From Agrocybe praecox (taxonomy: Eukaryota; Basidiomycota; Agaricomycetes; Agaricales; Agrocybaceae), in NCBI GenBank assembly GCA_964017145.1, contig OZ024845.1, forward strand, positions 2,480,001-2,544,000: a stretch of 64,000 bases of DNA. Direction: 5' to 3'. This document shows, piece by piece, positions 11,274 to 21,738 of the stretch; the stretch's first letter is position 1, and each line of letters begins with the position of its first letter. Made by a program: the position numbers and the translations under genes. The notes below the pieces were generated by a model. It was not told the origin of the DNA. It made no database searches and saw only the letters and a list, made by a program, of their open reading frames with translations.

Positions 11274-12653
11274 TCAAGCATCCGGCTGTTCCTGTTCGCT
11301 GAGGGAGGGGTCACGGTCTTCCTCTGGCATGACAACATATGGACGGGCTGCAGTCTGTCTTGTCCTCTGTACCGGCCAAGGCCTGTCCTCTGTAAGAACA
11401 CAACCTATGTTGAATTCCTTCCACAACGTATCTGCATCGCGCACAAAAAACTTGTTTTGGCCTTGCCTTTCGAGATCGTAGATACCGGATTCTTCGCAGA
11501 GGCCATGTGAAATATAGACGCGTTGGACGGATGAATTAAGCGCTGTCCATTTCGCGACAAAATCTGAACAATCTATTATCTTGAAGGAGTCGAAGGAGTT
11601 GGCAGACGCCTCGGAACCAGCCTCGGAGTCAGACTCGGAGTCAGACTCGGAGTCGACATATTGCTTGTGCGAAGAAGGCAGGATAAGGGGCAAGGGTGTG
11701 CGGAGAGAGAAAACTTGGAGAGATATACATCTCTGGAGAAGGGTGTCCCAACCGATGTAAGCAGATTCGTCCCACGGGGGATATCTGTATGTATACTGAG
11801 ATATTCGCATTGAACAGACTATAAAACACGGAAAATCAAAACAACACACCTCGTAAGTAAGTATGTCAAAATTTATTCTCAGAACGGTGAGAGTGTTGAA
11901 GACTTTGGTCCAAGTAGGTGTTTGGAAGTGAGCCAGGAATCTAGGCCAGTACGCAAGCAAGGTAAGCTCCTTAATTCCTTCCTCCAAAATTGTTTGACCA
12001 AGTTTCTGACAAAGAGTAAAGTCCCAAGGGACGGTGAATTCCAATGAAGAAACGGCTCCAAAAACGAGTTTTCTTCGTGAAAGTTCTTTGATGCTTTGGG
12101 GCCACTTGGGGACCAATTCAGAGGCAGGTACAGTTGGAAGGAGAGGTGATGGAGCCGGCTTAGAATCGGAAGCGGGTACAGTCGAAGGTAGAGGTGAAGA
12201 AGCCGGCTCAGATTCGGAAGCGGGTACAGTCGAAGGAAGAGGTAAAGGAGCCGGCTCAGATTTGGAGGTGGTGACCTCGGCCAGAGGTCTCCTGACTTCA
12301 TTTGAGGGCCACTTTTGGAGGTAAAATGTCCTGGCAAGGTCCATGTATTGAGAAATTTCCTTGTCGTTCGTCAGAATGATGTGGTATCGACGACCAATGA
12401 ATGTTCTGATTTGTCGATCATAAATCGGTGTATCTGAGCCTTCAAATAAACCACTTCGCAATTGACGAATACATTCTTCGGGGGCGCGGTCAAGAAAAAG
12501 CTGTAGGATGTGAGAGTATATCTCGTTCGGTACAGTTGACAGGCTTTTCTCCAGATCTTCTGCAGACATATGCAGAAGCGAAGAGATGGGGTCGCAGTGG
12601 TTGTAAGTGGAGTGGTGATGATAAATAAGTCGAGGGTAGTTTTTGTCGGTCAT
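11274..12653 (-). CDS. F-box-like lineage-specific protein, paralog 1
   Basis: A 459-codon reading frame, probably with one short intron at about 11825-11760 (the paralog has an intron at the same place). The N-terminal segment STVPNEIYSHILQLFLDRAPEECI resembles an F-box (LPxEIxxxIF). Then come IYDRQIRTFIGRRYH, a low-complexity stretch of three STVPAS repeats (12280-12130), RRKLVFGAVSSLEFTVPWDF, FSLRTPLPLI, an acidic Ser/Glu/Asp tract, and a MPEEDRDPSLSEQEQPDA tail. The same blocks in the same order occur in the gene at 48.8-50.7 kb. Inferred role: a substrate adaptor of an SCF-type ubiquitin ligase; the F-box match is weak. No disabling mutation seen. Confidence 0.7.
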   Translation of the reverse strand: MTDKNYPRLIYHHHSTYNHCDPISSLLHMSAEDLEKSLSTVPNEIYSHILQLFLDRAPEECIRQLRSGLFEGSDTPIYDRQIRTFIGRRYHIILTNDKEISQYMDLARTFYLQKWPSNEVRRPLAEVTTSKSEPAPLPLPSTVPASESEPASSPLPSTVPASDSKPAPSPLLPTVPASELVPKWPQSIKELSRRKLVFGAVSSLEFTVPWDFTLCQKLGQTILEEGIKELTLLAYWPRFLAHFQTPTWTKVFNTLTVLRINFDILTYEVCCFDFPCFIVCSMRISQYTYRYPPWDESAYIGWDTLLQRCISLQVFSLRTPLPLILPSSHKQYVDSESDSESDSEAGSEASANSFDSFKIIDCSDFVAKWTALNSSVQRVYISHGLCEESGIYDLERQGQNKFFVRDADTLWKEFNIGCVLTEDRPWPVQRTRQTAARPYVVMPEEDRDPSLSEQEQPDA

Positions 12654-13185
12654 CTTGTAGTAACAGTCCTATTGTGCGAGTACTTGCTGCAGTATTCTTG
12701 TATCACTGATTAACAGAGGTGATTTTAAGAAAAACATATGTTTGCATGTTTTTCTTTTATTCCCATGCACCATGTGACCTAAAATAACAAACATGTCGTG
12801 ACATACCGTTGCCTCGAACGCTTATCTGCACAGTGCACAGGAAGATCTCCTCATATCTCTGAGTCCCTCTGGTGTATATGCGCATACATACTGGTCGTGT
12901 ATACTAAGTATAGTCATACAGTGTAATATATGATGCTGGAACGAGAAACGAATAATGAATATTGGTCTATGTATGATAACTGTGTGAGGGAGAGAGTCGA
13001 CAAGAGGATACTAATATAAAACGAGAAAAAGAACCAGGACAATTACAAAACAAAAGACGACGCCGACCAGATAAATTGGAACTTATAAGCACAAGAATGA
13101 ATCAAGAGACGAGACCATATCCATGTCGCTGACTTGTATCAAGTTTGGCTCGAGGTTGTTAAGAAGTCCTGTTGCAAACAACCCC
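12654..13185. other. Intergenic, nothing recognised
   Basis: AT-rich sequence with no repeat or exon that I can support on either strand; probably the upstream region of the F-box-like gene. Confidence 0.5.
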
Positions 13186-13420
13186 CTAGCTTATTTTGAA
13201 GCACAAAGATGAACTTTCAGTGACAAAGATGAGTATCTTGTACCCCTCGAACAAAAGAGCACGACTTACCGCTACCCATGCAGCCGCCAACATCATGTCC
13301 GTCTTCTTTGCTAACCTGTGGTACTGAGTCTTGGCGTGGCATTCTGGACAGTCAAACCATTGTTTGCAGCACGGAGCACAAATCAAAACCTGAGCATTCA
13401 GCACCTGTTTGCTAAAGGTC
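13186..13420 (-). pseudogene. CHY-type zinc-finger protein fragment
   Basis: The minus strand reads QVLNAQVLICAPCCKQWFDC then PECHAKTQYH, matching the CxxCC..WFDCPECH core of CHY zinc-finger proteins (yeast Hot13 group), where further Cys pairs should follow. They do not: the frame continues into unrelated sequence. A small upstream frame (13883-13644, starting MDDHNDDIGSYHYH) could be spliced to it but has no recognisable domain. Probably a fragment captured next to the decayed dioxygenase 5' end. Confidence 0.45.
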
Positions 13421-13643
13421 GACAGGTCATTTCAAAGATTCAAGTTGATAACATATGCAATGATTCAATAACAATGGGTTGAAGTTCAAATTCAAAGACG
13501 ATAAGATATATAGATAGGTCGTCCAGCTGGTGAATTCGATAGGCAGCAATATGCGAAGCAAGCCTGGTCACTTACCGCATTGTTCATATCTGAAATAAAA
13601 ACACGGAGTGAGAGTTGGAATCAAGGGAGGACGCAACCAACAC

Positions 13644-13883
13644 TTACCGATTGGCGAACGGAGATTTGTACTCTCCTGTTGTGCATATAGATATTACTCT
13701 CAGTAAGGCTTGAGCCAGAGTCGCTCTCACGCAGGCAGCGCGCAGGACTTTCCTCCTCAATGGTTTGATAGGAGGAAGATCAGCAGCAATGTCCCGCTCT
13801 TCATCGTTGTCCCACACATTTTTGGTCAGGTTGATGTCAGGATGGTAATGATATGACCCTATGTCGTCGTTATGGTCGTCCAT
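13644..13883 (-). CDS. Small uncharacterised reading frame, possible exon
   Basis: 79 codons, starting MDDHNDDIGSYHYHPDINLT, with an acidic N-terminus and a basic middle (PLRRKVLRAACVRA). A donor-like site follows in the intergenic stretch before the CHY fragment. No family recognised; it may be an exon of the decayed gene covering 13.2-14.2 kb. Confidence 0.25.
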   Translation of the reverse strand: MDDHNDDIGSYHYHPDINLTKNVWDNDEERDIAADLPPIKPLRRKVLRAACVRATLAQALLRVISICTTGEYKSPFANR

Positions 13884-13889
13884 GCTGTA

Positions 13890-14206
13890 TGCTTACTTGA
13901 TAGGCAAAGACGTTAGGAGGTAAGTATTGCCTGTGCTGTTTGATGGTGGATGGTGATGACCCATGACTGCGGTAACCCGAGACCTGTCTATGCGTGGACT
14001 CGACATTGATATTGCTCGCAGAACAACCAAAGGATTGGGTCGACATCATGATTCAGATATCCAGGCAGCTATCCCAGAAGCATATATTGTACATCTTCGA
14101 CAAGAATTGATCGGTCGGCGTTGGGGAGGTTGTTGTGATACCATTCGGTTGCCGTGAAAAATAGAAATATATTGTTCTCAAAGATCCAACAAAAAAAAAG
14201 TGGCAT
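13890..14206 (-). pseudogene. Decayed copy of the dioxygenase gene 5' end
   Basis: From an ATG at 14206 the minus strand reads ...TATEWYHNNLPNADRSILVE and LPGYLNHD with an intervening stop. This parallels AATEWYHND...SILIEDIQSILLENLPGYPNNDD in exon 1 of the gene at 1-4317. A second block, MMSTQSFGCSAS, resembles its exon 2 (MSTNRNIERFG). The conserved upstream motif is present in weakened form at 14291-14313. No dioxygenase core follows. Confidence 0.55.
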
Positions 14207-14399
14207 GACAAACGAGGTGAAAAGCGGGTACTAGTTGCGGGGGAAGCACTACTTGAATGATGCAAGGATTTTTTGTAAAATACAGTAGGAATTTCTATCC
14301 CCGCGTGCGACGGACCCGCACATCTTGGGATAGTCAATCTTGCTGGCACACGATTTCCATTATCTGGGTCACAACAAATCGTCTCATATCCCACTTATA

Positions 14400-15144
14400 T
14401 ATTTGTTCAACCAATGACATTCCTAAACATGAAATGAATAGTTAAAACTTACAACGTAGAAGCAGATTCGCGCTGAACTCACAACGGAAGACGACAACAG
14501 TCTTCCCGTTGTTGTCACGGCTTACGGATAGTCTAGGTTTCGCAATATATTTATCGTTTTCCATAACGGGGTGTTTGAGGGCCTGTGAATGGAAAAGAAA
14601 GAACAGTAAGTAAGATAAGTTTGTAAAGAACAATGACACACGATGTAGGTCGGTGCGTAACACAGAAAAAGAAATAGATGATATTTGAAAACTTGCAACA
14701 GAGGTACAAATAAGATAGAAACAATAAAATGAGAGTTGGATGGCAATGGATTGATATTATCCACCGTAAAATATGGGAATGATGGCCAAAAGATCAAGTT
14801 GAACATAAGGCCGCCATGGTCCTCAAGTCATCCACGAGAAAAGAAAGTGATAACATACCTTTGAGCCTTTACGTTCTCTCTTCTATTCAACTTCGCTGAG
14901 ACCTCCTCTGCCCATTAACTATGCTAACCAAGCTTGACTTTCCAAAGACGCGCCGCAAGTGGCAGGTTGTAAGAGTAAAAATACGGCCTGGACTTGGGAG
15001 TGGTACGGTGTAGGTGGGCAGCCGCGTAGGTGAGTGCAGCTGGGTGCACGTATACGTTTGGTATTGGTACCTTGGCAAGCGCTTCTGCATTCAGATTCCC
15101 GCTTGACTGATTCAGGTGGGATATGCAATCATTGTCGAGAGGTC
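14400..15144. other. Intergenic, possible exon scraps
   Basis: The minus strand at 14590-14445 reads KYIAKPRLSVSRDNNGKTVV with plausible splice sites around it, but I cannot assign it to a family. The rest holds no supported gene. Confidence 0.3.
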
Positions 15145-15441
15145 TTTACACTCCCCCACAGGTTCTGCTCGGAACTGATCGGAAATTCGACTTTTCCAAG
15201 CAATTCTGAGCAGAATTTCACTTTTCTCTCCCCAGCCATTTGAGTGAGAAAGGGACACTAATTTTCCGAGCATTTCTGATCAGATTTACTCAGAAAAGTC
15301 AGAACTGATCAGACAGCTCGGAAATTGAGCTCCCATATTACCAAGTGAAATTGGTCAGAAACACTCGGAAATGAGTTAGATGAGGCGCTACAGGCTCAAA
15401 TCACATGACCATCACCTTCCCAATTAAAGAAAAATGGGTGC

Positions 15442-15525
15442 AGCATTCAGGAATTGAACCCACATCCTCACGGAAGGTCATGTGACTCAAACTGGGGCGC
15501 TCATCCAACTGCACCACTCAAGCTT
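15442..15525 (-). ncRNA. tRNA-derived segment (SINE head or tRNA relic)
   Basis: On the minus strand there is an A-box-like TGGTGCAGTTGGATG (15517-15503) and, about 45 nt later, a B-box-like GGTTCAATTC (15460-15451), the spacing of an RNA polymerase III internal promoter. The acceptor stem pairs only partly and no clean anticodon arm forms, so it is not a normal tRNA gene. Confidence 0.5.
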
Positions 15526-15879
15526 TGGCTAAATGTAGTTGTGTAGTCGATATATGCCCCATGTAAGTACCTACAAAGTAATACCTATGATATATTTTAT
15601 TGTATTTATTTTGTGGTTATTTTGTCATTTCTGCCAAAACCGTAAAATATTACGTCACATTTAATGTTTGATAAATATATTTCCAATATTTCAGGAATTA
15701 TCGTTATTTTTTCATAATTTTAGGAGGTCCGTGTGACATACAAACGACAATTTTTGTACAATTCCCAAAATAGATGTCTGGGCCGCTGCGGAAATTGCCG
15801 GCACAGCCACAACCCTCTGCCCAGGCCGCGTCAACATTCTTTCCTTGTTTCTTACCATTACCACCACCATCCACCCACT

Positions 15880-16410
15880 GTCCGTCACCACCGCGTCCCG
15901 TTGCCACGACGACGCCAACGACGCCAACGACGACAACAACAACGCGAGCGACGACGCGAACGACGCCAACGACGCGAACGACAACGACGACGCGAACGGC
16001 AACGACGATGCGAACGTCAACGACAACGACGCGAGCGACGACACAGACAACGACGACAATGACGACGCGAACGACGACGACGGCACACCAACGACGACGA
16101 CACGAGGGCGGCAACCGCGCCAATGAAGACGCCCAGCGACGACGCTACGCCAACGCCAACGCCACGCCGACGACGCGTCAATGACACACGACGACGACGA
16201 CGCCAACAACGACGCGACGACACAAAGCCAACGACGACGCGAAGCCAACAACGACACGACACCAACGCCGACGCCCACGACGACTCGGTAGCGACGACGC
16301 CACGTCAACGATGACGACACAACGCCGACGCCGAGCAATGCAACGCAAACGACGACGACGATCGACGCCGGCAAACGAACACGAGGGGACGGGGTTGAGG
16401 GCACGGGCGT
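15880..16410. repeat. Degenerate (ACG/GAC)n trinucleotide tract
   Basis: Long imperfect runs of ACGACG and GCCAACGACG inside the transposon. They create long open frames in several phases on both strands (Thr/Arg-, Asp/Asn- and Val-rich), which are composition effects and not genes. Confidence 0.8.
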
Positions 16411-17559
16411 GACGTGGCAAGGCGATGGGGGGCGTTTAGGACGACGAAGGCAGTGGAAAATGGGGAATGGGTACTGCGAGGTAAGTACCCCGTCCACGCC
16501 GTCTCCTCGCTCACGCCGCTGTCCACAAGCTGGCCCCCTCTATTCCGTCTCTCCCAGTTCCATCCCCACCTCCTACCCTGCCCTCTCCCAGCCCTCTCCT
16601 CCACCCTTCCCTCCCATCTCCTTCCCTCATCCCTCCCCTTCCTCCTCCCATCTCTCTGCCCTCTCCCCTCCTCTTTACATGTTCCCTTCCCCCCTATTTT
16701 CTCCAATTAAATAATTATATAAGTATATAAAAAATCATGTATATTATGCATTTAAATTAATTAATTAATTTTATTTCGCTTTTTTATGTTTTTTTTTATG
16801 TAAATCTTATGTTTTGGTAAATGTTATGTTTTTTTGACATAAGTGACCATGCAAACAACAAGTTTCTACTAAGTTTGACAGGATTAAAGTATTAACATGC
16901 TCCGAATGGTTCAGACAAGCTCAGAAATGTTCAGAATTGCTCAGAATTGCTCAGAAATTTTGTTGTCTGATCAGTTCTGAGCGGAACCTGTGGGGGAGTG
17001 TAAAGTACTGGTTGTCGATGACCGTCATTTCGGAGAACGAGCAAGCGTGTTGTGTGGATGTTGGCGTCTACGAGTAGAGGATGGCCGTGGAGGCGGTGAT
17101 GCGCTGTGTTGGATTGATGGGCATGGTGTTATACCTGTCCATAAGCTTGATTGAACGCAAAGAAGAGAGAAGAAGATCCAAAATGCGTACAGCAAAATAA
17201 GAAAATATTTCCCATAATTTTATAGCTACCTACGCGCCCAACGAACCGTCGGCAATACACTTCGCAATGCCTACGGTAACTCTAGCTACTTGCCAAGCAG
17301 TTTGGAAAAGACGGTGTTCCGAGCCCAGTGCCAACAGGGTCTCAACCAGGTACGGCTGCGAGTCCTGGCGTTCCACAGCCGTCGCTTTTCCCGGATGTCA
17401 TATCATTGAAGGCATTGGCAGTGGATGGATCGTTCAAAGAACAAGGGAGAGAATTGGGTAGACAGACATGGTCGTAGCCTGCACGTTCAAGGGCCTGCAA
17501 CTGCAAGCTTCTCAGCGAAGTTGGAATGAGTCGGCGGGTTGGTAGGGTCAGGGAAAAGA

Positions 17560-18355
17560 TCATGGCAATATCAGGCCCTCCCATATGAAACAAAAATGGC
17601 GGCGAGGCCCGAGCTCAGGATTATCTAGGATAAACTGGTATCCAGGACTATCCGGCACCTGTAGCCGAGTGGCAGGCACTTGGATGTTACTGTAGAAAGG
17701 AAAATGAGGGAGGTGGCCCTGCTCGATGTGCACGTAGAGTTTAAGTCTTGGGTGATGAGCAAGATGCCTGTGAGGGACGATTTCGGGTTTGCCATGAGTG
17801 TCGTTGTCGACGGTTACTTCGAGATAATAAATTCCGGGCATGACCCTGGCTTCCAAAATCTTGCCATTGACGGGAAAATATTGACGGCGATAGTCGGTCA
17901 TGTTTGAAAACAAATGCATGAACCTTCCTCCTTTGAAATGATTGGCATATATCGTGTTCTCGAGAAGCTGCGAGATACTCCACAGGAAACCTTTGATGGT
18001 GAAGTCGGTATTGCAGTGCTCATCCATAAGTCAACATCCTCCGAAGAAAGAGTCAGCGGGGCTAATGATGACCTTGTAGTTGTCAGGTGCAGCAATTAGA
18101 CGCATTTTGGGGTCGAGCGAAGAACGCGAAGAATTCCCTGAATGACTTCCACCCCCCTGGAGGAACCAGATAGTTGTCTCCTCTATTGTAATCCAACATC
18201 GCAATTTTGATTGATATACTAGAAGGTGAGAACGTAAGTAACATGGAAAGAGGGAAGGTAAAAAGGATACTCACCATCGATATTGGAAAGATCCCAAGAC
18301 ATGTTATGTGCGAACGAATTATGCGACGAGCGGAGAACCTCCAGTCGACGCACAA
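17560..18355 (-). pseudogene. Uncharacterised gene with in-frame stop, overlapping repeat B
   Basis: Spliced minus-strand reading gives SWDLSNID-VYQSKLRCW...SSRSSLDPKMRLIAAPDNYK, a TGA near 18034, then in the same frame MDEHCNTDFTIKGFLWSISQ...GGRFMHLFSNMTDYRRQYFPV...ARVMPGIYYLEVTVDNDTHG up to a stop at 17560; the reading can be prolonged only by changing frame. No family recognised. The 5' part is shared with repeat A. The continuous sense around the TGA suggests a once coding gene. Confidence 0.4.
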
Positions 18356-18592
18356 TCGCCATCACACAAGCATACAGAAAGGTTTGAAAATTCATAGAGA
18401 TCGTATTAACATAGAGGAGATAACATAGATAAGTGTGGCTAGCAAACGTCATTCTGGTAAGACGGTAAGACTGTAGAGTCCAAATTTGGAAGGCACATTC
18501 GTTATGTCACACCATGTTACTGTGATTACACCTCAACATCAACATTCTATTTTTGTCTTCTACTATCTAGTACTCTATAATCAAAGATGCTG
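18109..18592. repeat. Dispersed repeat, copy B
   Basis: Partner of 6800-7292. It ends TAATCAAAGATGCT, followed at once by GTGAGGTTCTCTAGGCATCTTTGACGCTAC. This makes it look like the uninterrupted version of the junction that carries WDR59-like sequence in copy A. Confidence 0.85.
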
Positions 18593-18599
18593 TGAGGTT

Positions 18600-19380
18600 C
18601 TCTAGGCATCTTTGACGCTACGCATACGCTTCAATGAGGGCGAATACTAAATTATGATAAATATCTACTTCAAGTTCTTACATCTTTCGAAGGTTCACGC
18701 AGTATGTTGCGTCTTGGTTGTGTCTGAGCTGTCGTGAGGTTCTCTAAACAACTCTGACACACCGAACAAGTACTACTTGAGTCTTGCAAGCACTACTCAA
18801 GCAGTTGACGAGCCGCCAGATCTCCAAGTCACCGTAAACGCTCTTCCAGTCCATCGCGTACGTTATCCCATAAGTAGTGTGATTTCATCCCGCATCATTT
18901 ACTTACTGTCCTTTAGGAATACCAATATCAGCCGTAGGTACCTATTGAAGGTCTATTCTAATCCTTCATATCTCACCGCACGATCATAGGTAACTCCCGC
19001 GCCCTTGCGGATGAACTTGAAGGCACCGGACCAACCCCCCGAACCCCATCTGAAGCTAAACACCCTTGATCCAGGCGATGCATCTCCATCTGTCCTACAC
19101 CCAACACCACTATCACCCAACAAATGAGTCTCCTTCACCCCCGGCAGCACCACAAAAGTCCTAGCAGAGTTACGAACCGGTTTTGTAAACGCCAAGAATC
19201 CGTTGGAGAATGCAAAGCAGCAACTCCGACTATCTTATTGTAGCGTTGCTCAGCTAACGCGACAGACGGAGGATTTGATTCATCCCTGTCTTCAGGCAGC
19301 TTGGGAGGACAGACGATGAACGACCCTTTACGAGGTTTCCCGGATTCAAGCGAATCTGACCCGGAGGATTCGATTGACGA
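18600..19380. other. Mostly non-coding; two dispersed motif copies at the left
   Basis: Motif copies at 18590-18623 and 18732-18763. The remainder shows short frames only. The right end may contain further degenerate ARPC1 exons that I could not align confidently. Confidence 0.4.
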
Positions 19381-20345
19381 AAGTTCCAATCAGGATCAAC
19401 AGAGCCGCGACATACGCCAAATGGAGCCCCAAGGAGGATAAATTCGCTGTAGCCAGCAGTGCTCGGTAAGTTTCTGGTGACTGAATCCGATTCCATTGAA
19501 AATACGCTCTGATGCCTAATGGTACACACTTTTTCTTTTAAGTCAGTGCTATCGCCATTTGTTCCTTCGATCCAGAGAACAACTGGTGGGTTTCGAAACT
19601 CTTGAAAAACCTATCTGATCTACCGTCCTCTCCGGCGATTGGCATCCAAACAATGTTCTTCTCGCCGCCGGAAGCGCAGAAATGAAGGGTCGTGTCTTCT
19701 CTGCTTATATTAAGGAAGTTGACGAGAGGTATGTCTATCTTACTTTGAGTGTTGTATCGGTTTTTTGATCTTAGGGGTTAAGCTTTCTCCTACCATTTGG
19801 GGTTCTAAATTGTTCTTCAACACTATCTGTGGAGAATATGCTAGCCCTGCTGGGTGCATACCGTAGGATTTTCGCCTTCTGGAGATGTGCTTGCATTCGC
19901 TAGTCAGTGATCATTACACCCATCGTGAGTAGTAACTAATTGAACACATTCACAACCAACAGGCCACGATAGCTCTATCAACATCGTATACCCAGGCGGA
20001 TCAGCGATTTTCAACATCAGGATGCCCAGTCTTCCCCTTGTCAAACTGACATGGACGGCCGAAGACACCGTCGTGGCTGACTGCCGCCCTCTCATCTTTA
20101 CAGGTTCAGAGGCCGGTTGGCAAGAGTCTGGGACTCTTGACGATGCCACGACCAAATCGGCTGACTCGCGTTCTGGATTTGGTGGGAATAGCAGCGTCGG
20201 CCGCCTCAAGACTGGTACTTTTGCGACGTTCCGCGATGCAGACTCACGCGGGCAGTCGGGTATCTCGGGTGGTAATCTGGGATGTCAACGTTGCTTTGAC
20301 TTCTCGTTTAGGAGCCACGCATTTGAAGTAGAGGCAGTTTGTTGG
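19381..20345 (+). pseudogene. ARPC1 (Arp2/3 complex 41-kDa WD40 subunit) pseudogene
   Basis: Known: ARPC1/Arc40 is a seven-blade WD40 protein of about 380 residues that nucleates branched actin with Arp2/3. Seen on the plus strand: RVPIRINRAATYAKWSPKED then KFAVASSAR, an intron at about 19469-19541, [87 protein letters not shown] and TGSEAGWQESGTLDDATTKS, in the right order. Frames change several times (for example after [12 protein letters not shown]), stops interrupt it, and both the first blades and the last blade are missing or scrambled. Confidence 0.8.
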
Positions 20346-21250
20346 TGATCTTTGAGTACAACAGTGGTTTATAGTACATTAATAATACATTGAATTGAAA
20401 CAAGAGAACGGCATCCCGTTAATGCCTGATCGTCGTGTCGCTTGCATCTCTGTACCCTCCACTGTGCATCAAAGCTTCTGGTCGTTCGTTAATGACTCCC
20501 GGTCGTGTTGCAATTGACTGCATTGGATCTTGGGAACCTTGAAAGCGACCCATCAAGGTAAGTTTCGCATTTTAACGCAAGGAAGAATTCCTACTCACGG
20601 AAAAACGCCCTTTGGAAATCTCATCGTTATTCCAGAACACTCTTGATGTATATAAAGCCGTGCCCCGTGCGCTCATGGTCGAGTGTCATCACCAAACCGC
20701 TGTCGTTTGAGATTGAAAAACGGTCCGACTAGTTAGTAGGGTAAGTGTTGAGTCGATTCAGAGATACTTCGTACTTACCCAATTTGATGTCCTTGTCAGC
20801 TGCATGCTTGGTAGAGAACTGTGCTTTGCGACTGGAGCCTGAACCTGCCAATGAGGAGAAAGATAGTCGTGGGCCGGCATGAACAAAGTGTCAGCTAAGT
20901 TTGAGCTAAGTGAAAAAGAAGATCTCAAGTTAACCGAGAGAAAAAAATAGTGGACACTCACGTCGAAGGAAAAAGGACACAATAATATTTTGGCTTTGAT
21001 CTGTCTACTCTACGCGATTCTCACAAAGCTGCGGCTTTTGTGATATTATACCTGACTTCGAGGCTGGAATGTTATATCGGTCACTCGGTGGCCAATATGT
21101 TGACAATGCCTCTTAGTTCACCTCAGGTACCTGGTACTTTGAACGACGAGAGCTTGTCTGCAATTTTTTTTATTCAAATGACCGTACAATGTTCACCCTA
21201 ATCAATATTCAGAGAATACCTACAGTTTCACTCACCCTTCTGCTCCAAAT
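20346..21250. other. No gene recognised
   Basis: Several GTAAGT/CAG pairs suggest decayed exons, but no translation on either strand matches a family I know. Confidence 0.4.
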
Positions 21251-21252
21251 TA

Positions 21253-21658
21253 CCGTGGGAAATAACATCGCATGCGACGGACGCCCAATGGAATATTTTG
21301 GTTCTTCTTGTCTTCTTCTGCGGTTCGCCTAAAACATATCTCAAAGTTAATTGTACCCATATATCCTAAAATATGAAAACCGCTAGAATTTTCCAAATTC
21401 ATGGCGCTTTCCGTTCCTTGCTATTTTTATCAGCTTTCTCCTGCTGTTTCTCCTTTCTTTCCGACATTCATCTTCAGGCAACAAGTTTGCGTCGGTAGTC
21501 AGAGTTGATGTGAGATTCTCCATTCATCTCTATAACCACCCGTAAATATCAAAAATTCAACTGCTTTGACGGAGACAATTTCGACTTTGGCCTGACGGAC
21601 GAAGAGCATCGTAGGAGGCCGAATTTGTTGTGAGGTTCTCTAAACCCTCTGGCACTAC
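21253..21658. repeat. Diverged repeat R2, left copy (partner 23195-23803)
   Basis: Begins with CGTGGGAAATAACATCGCATGCGACGGA, continues with TTTCCGACATTCATC-like and GTTGATGTGAGATTCTCC-like blocks and ends with the motif TGTGAGGTTCTCTAAACCCTCTGGCACTAC. The right copy has the same blocks in the same order with insertions. Confidence 0.65.
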
Positions 21659-21738
21659 GTCCTTCACGAACATCACGGGTCTACTGCTACTCGGACGACC
21701 AGGGAAGACCGATTTCCAGACTGTTGCAGACATGAAAT

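Larger units (their letters stand above)
15145..17004. mobile_element. Non-autonomous inverted-repeat DNA transposon, ~1.86 kb
   Basis: Imperfect terminal inverted repeats of about 36 bp start TTTACACTCCCCCACAGGTT at 15145 and, as reverse complement, end at 17004. Both ends carry short subterminal repeats (GCTCAGAA, CTGATCAGA). The interior holds a tRNA-like segment, an AT-rich stretch, a 500-bp (ACG/GAC)n region and a pyrimidine tract, but no transposase. The outermost bases are TTTA...TAAA, so a TA-type duplication is possible but cannot be separated from the repeat itself. Superfamily not determined. Confidence 0.7.

Noticed and set aside
15442..15525. Functional tRNA gene
   Set aside because: A and B boxes are present but the acceptor and anticodon stems do not form properly.
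15704..16714. Long overlapping frames on both strands (up to 261 codons)
   Set aside because: They come from the (ACG)n and pyrimidine-rich composition inside the transposon; no domain, no codon bias, frames in several phases at once.
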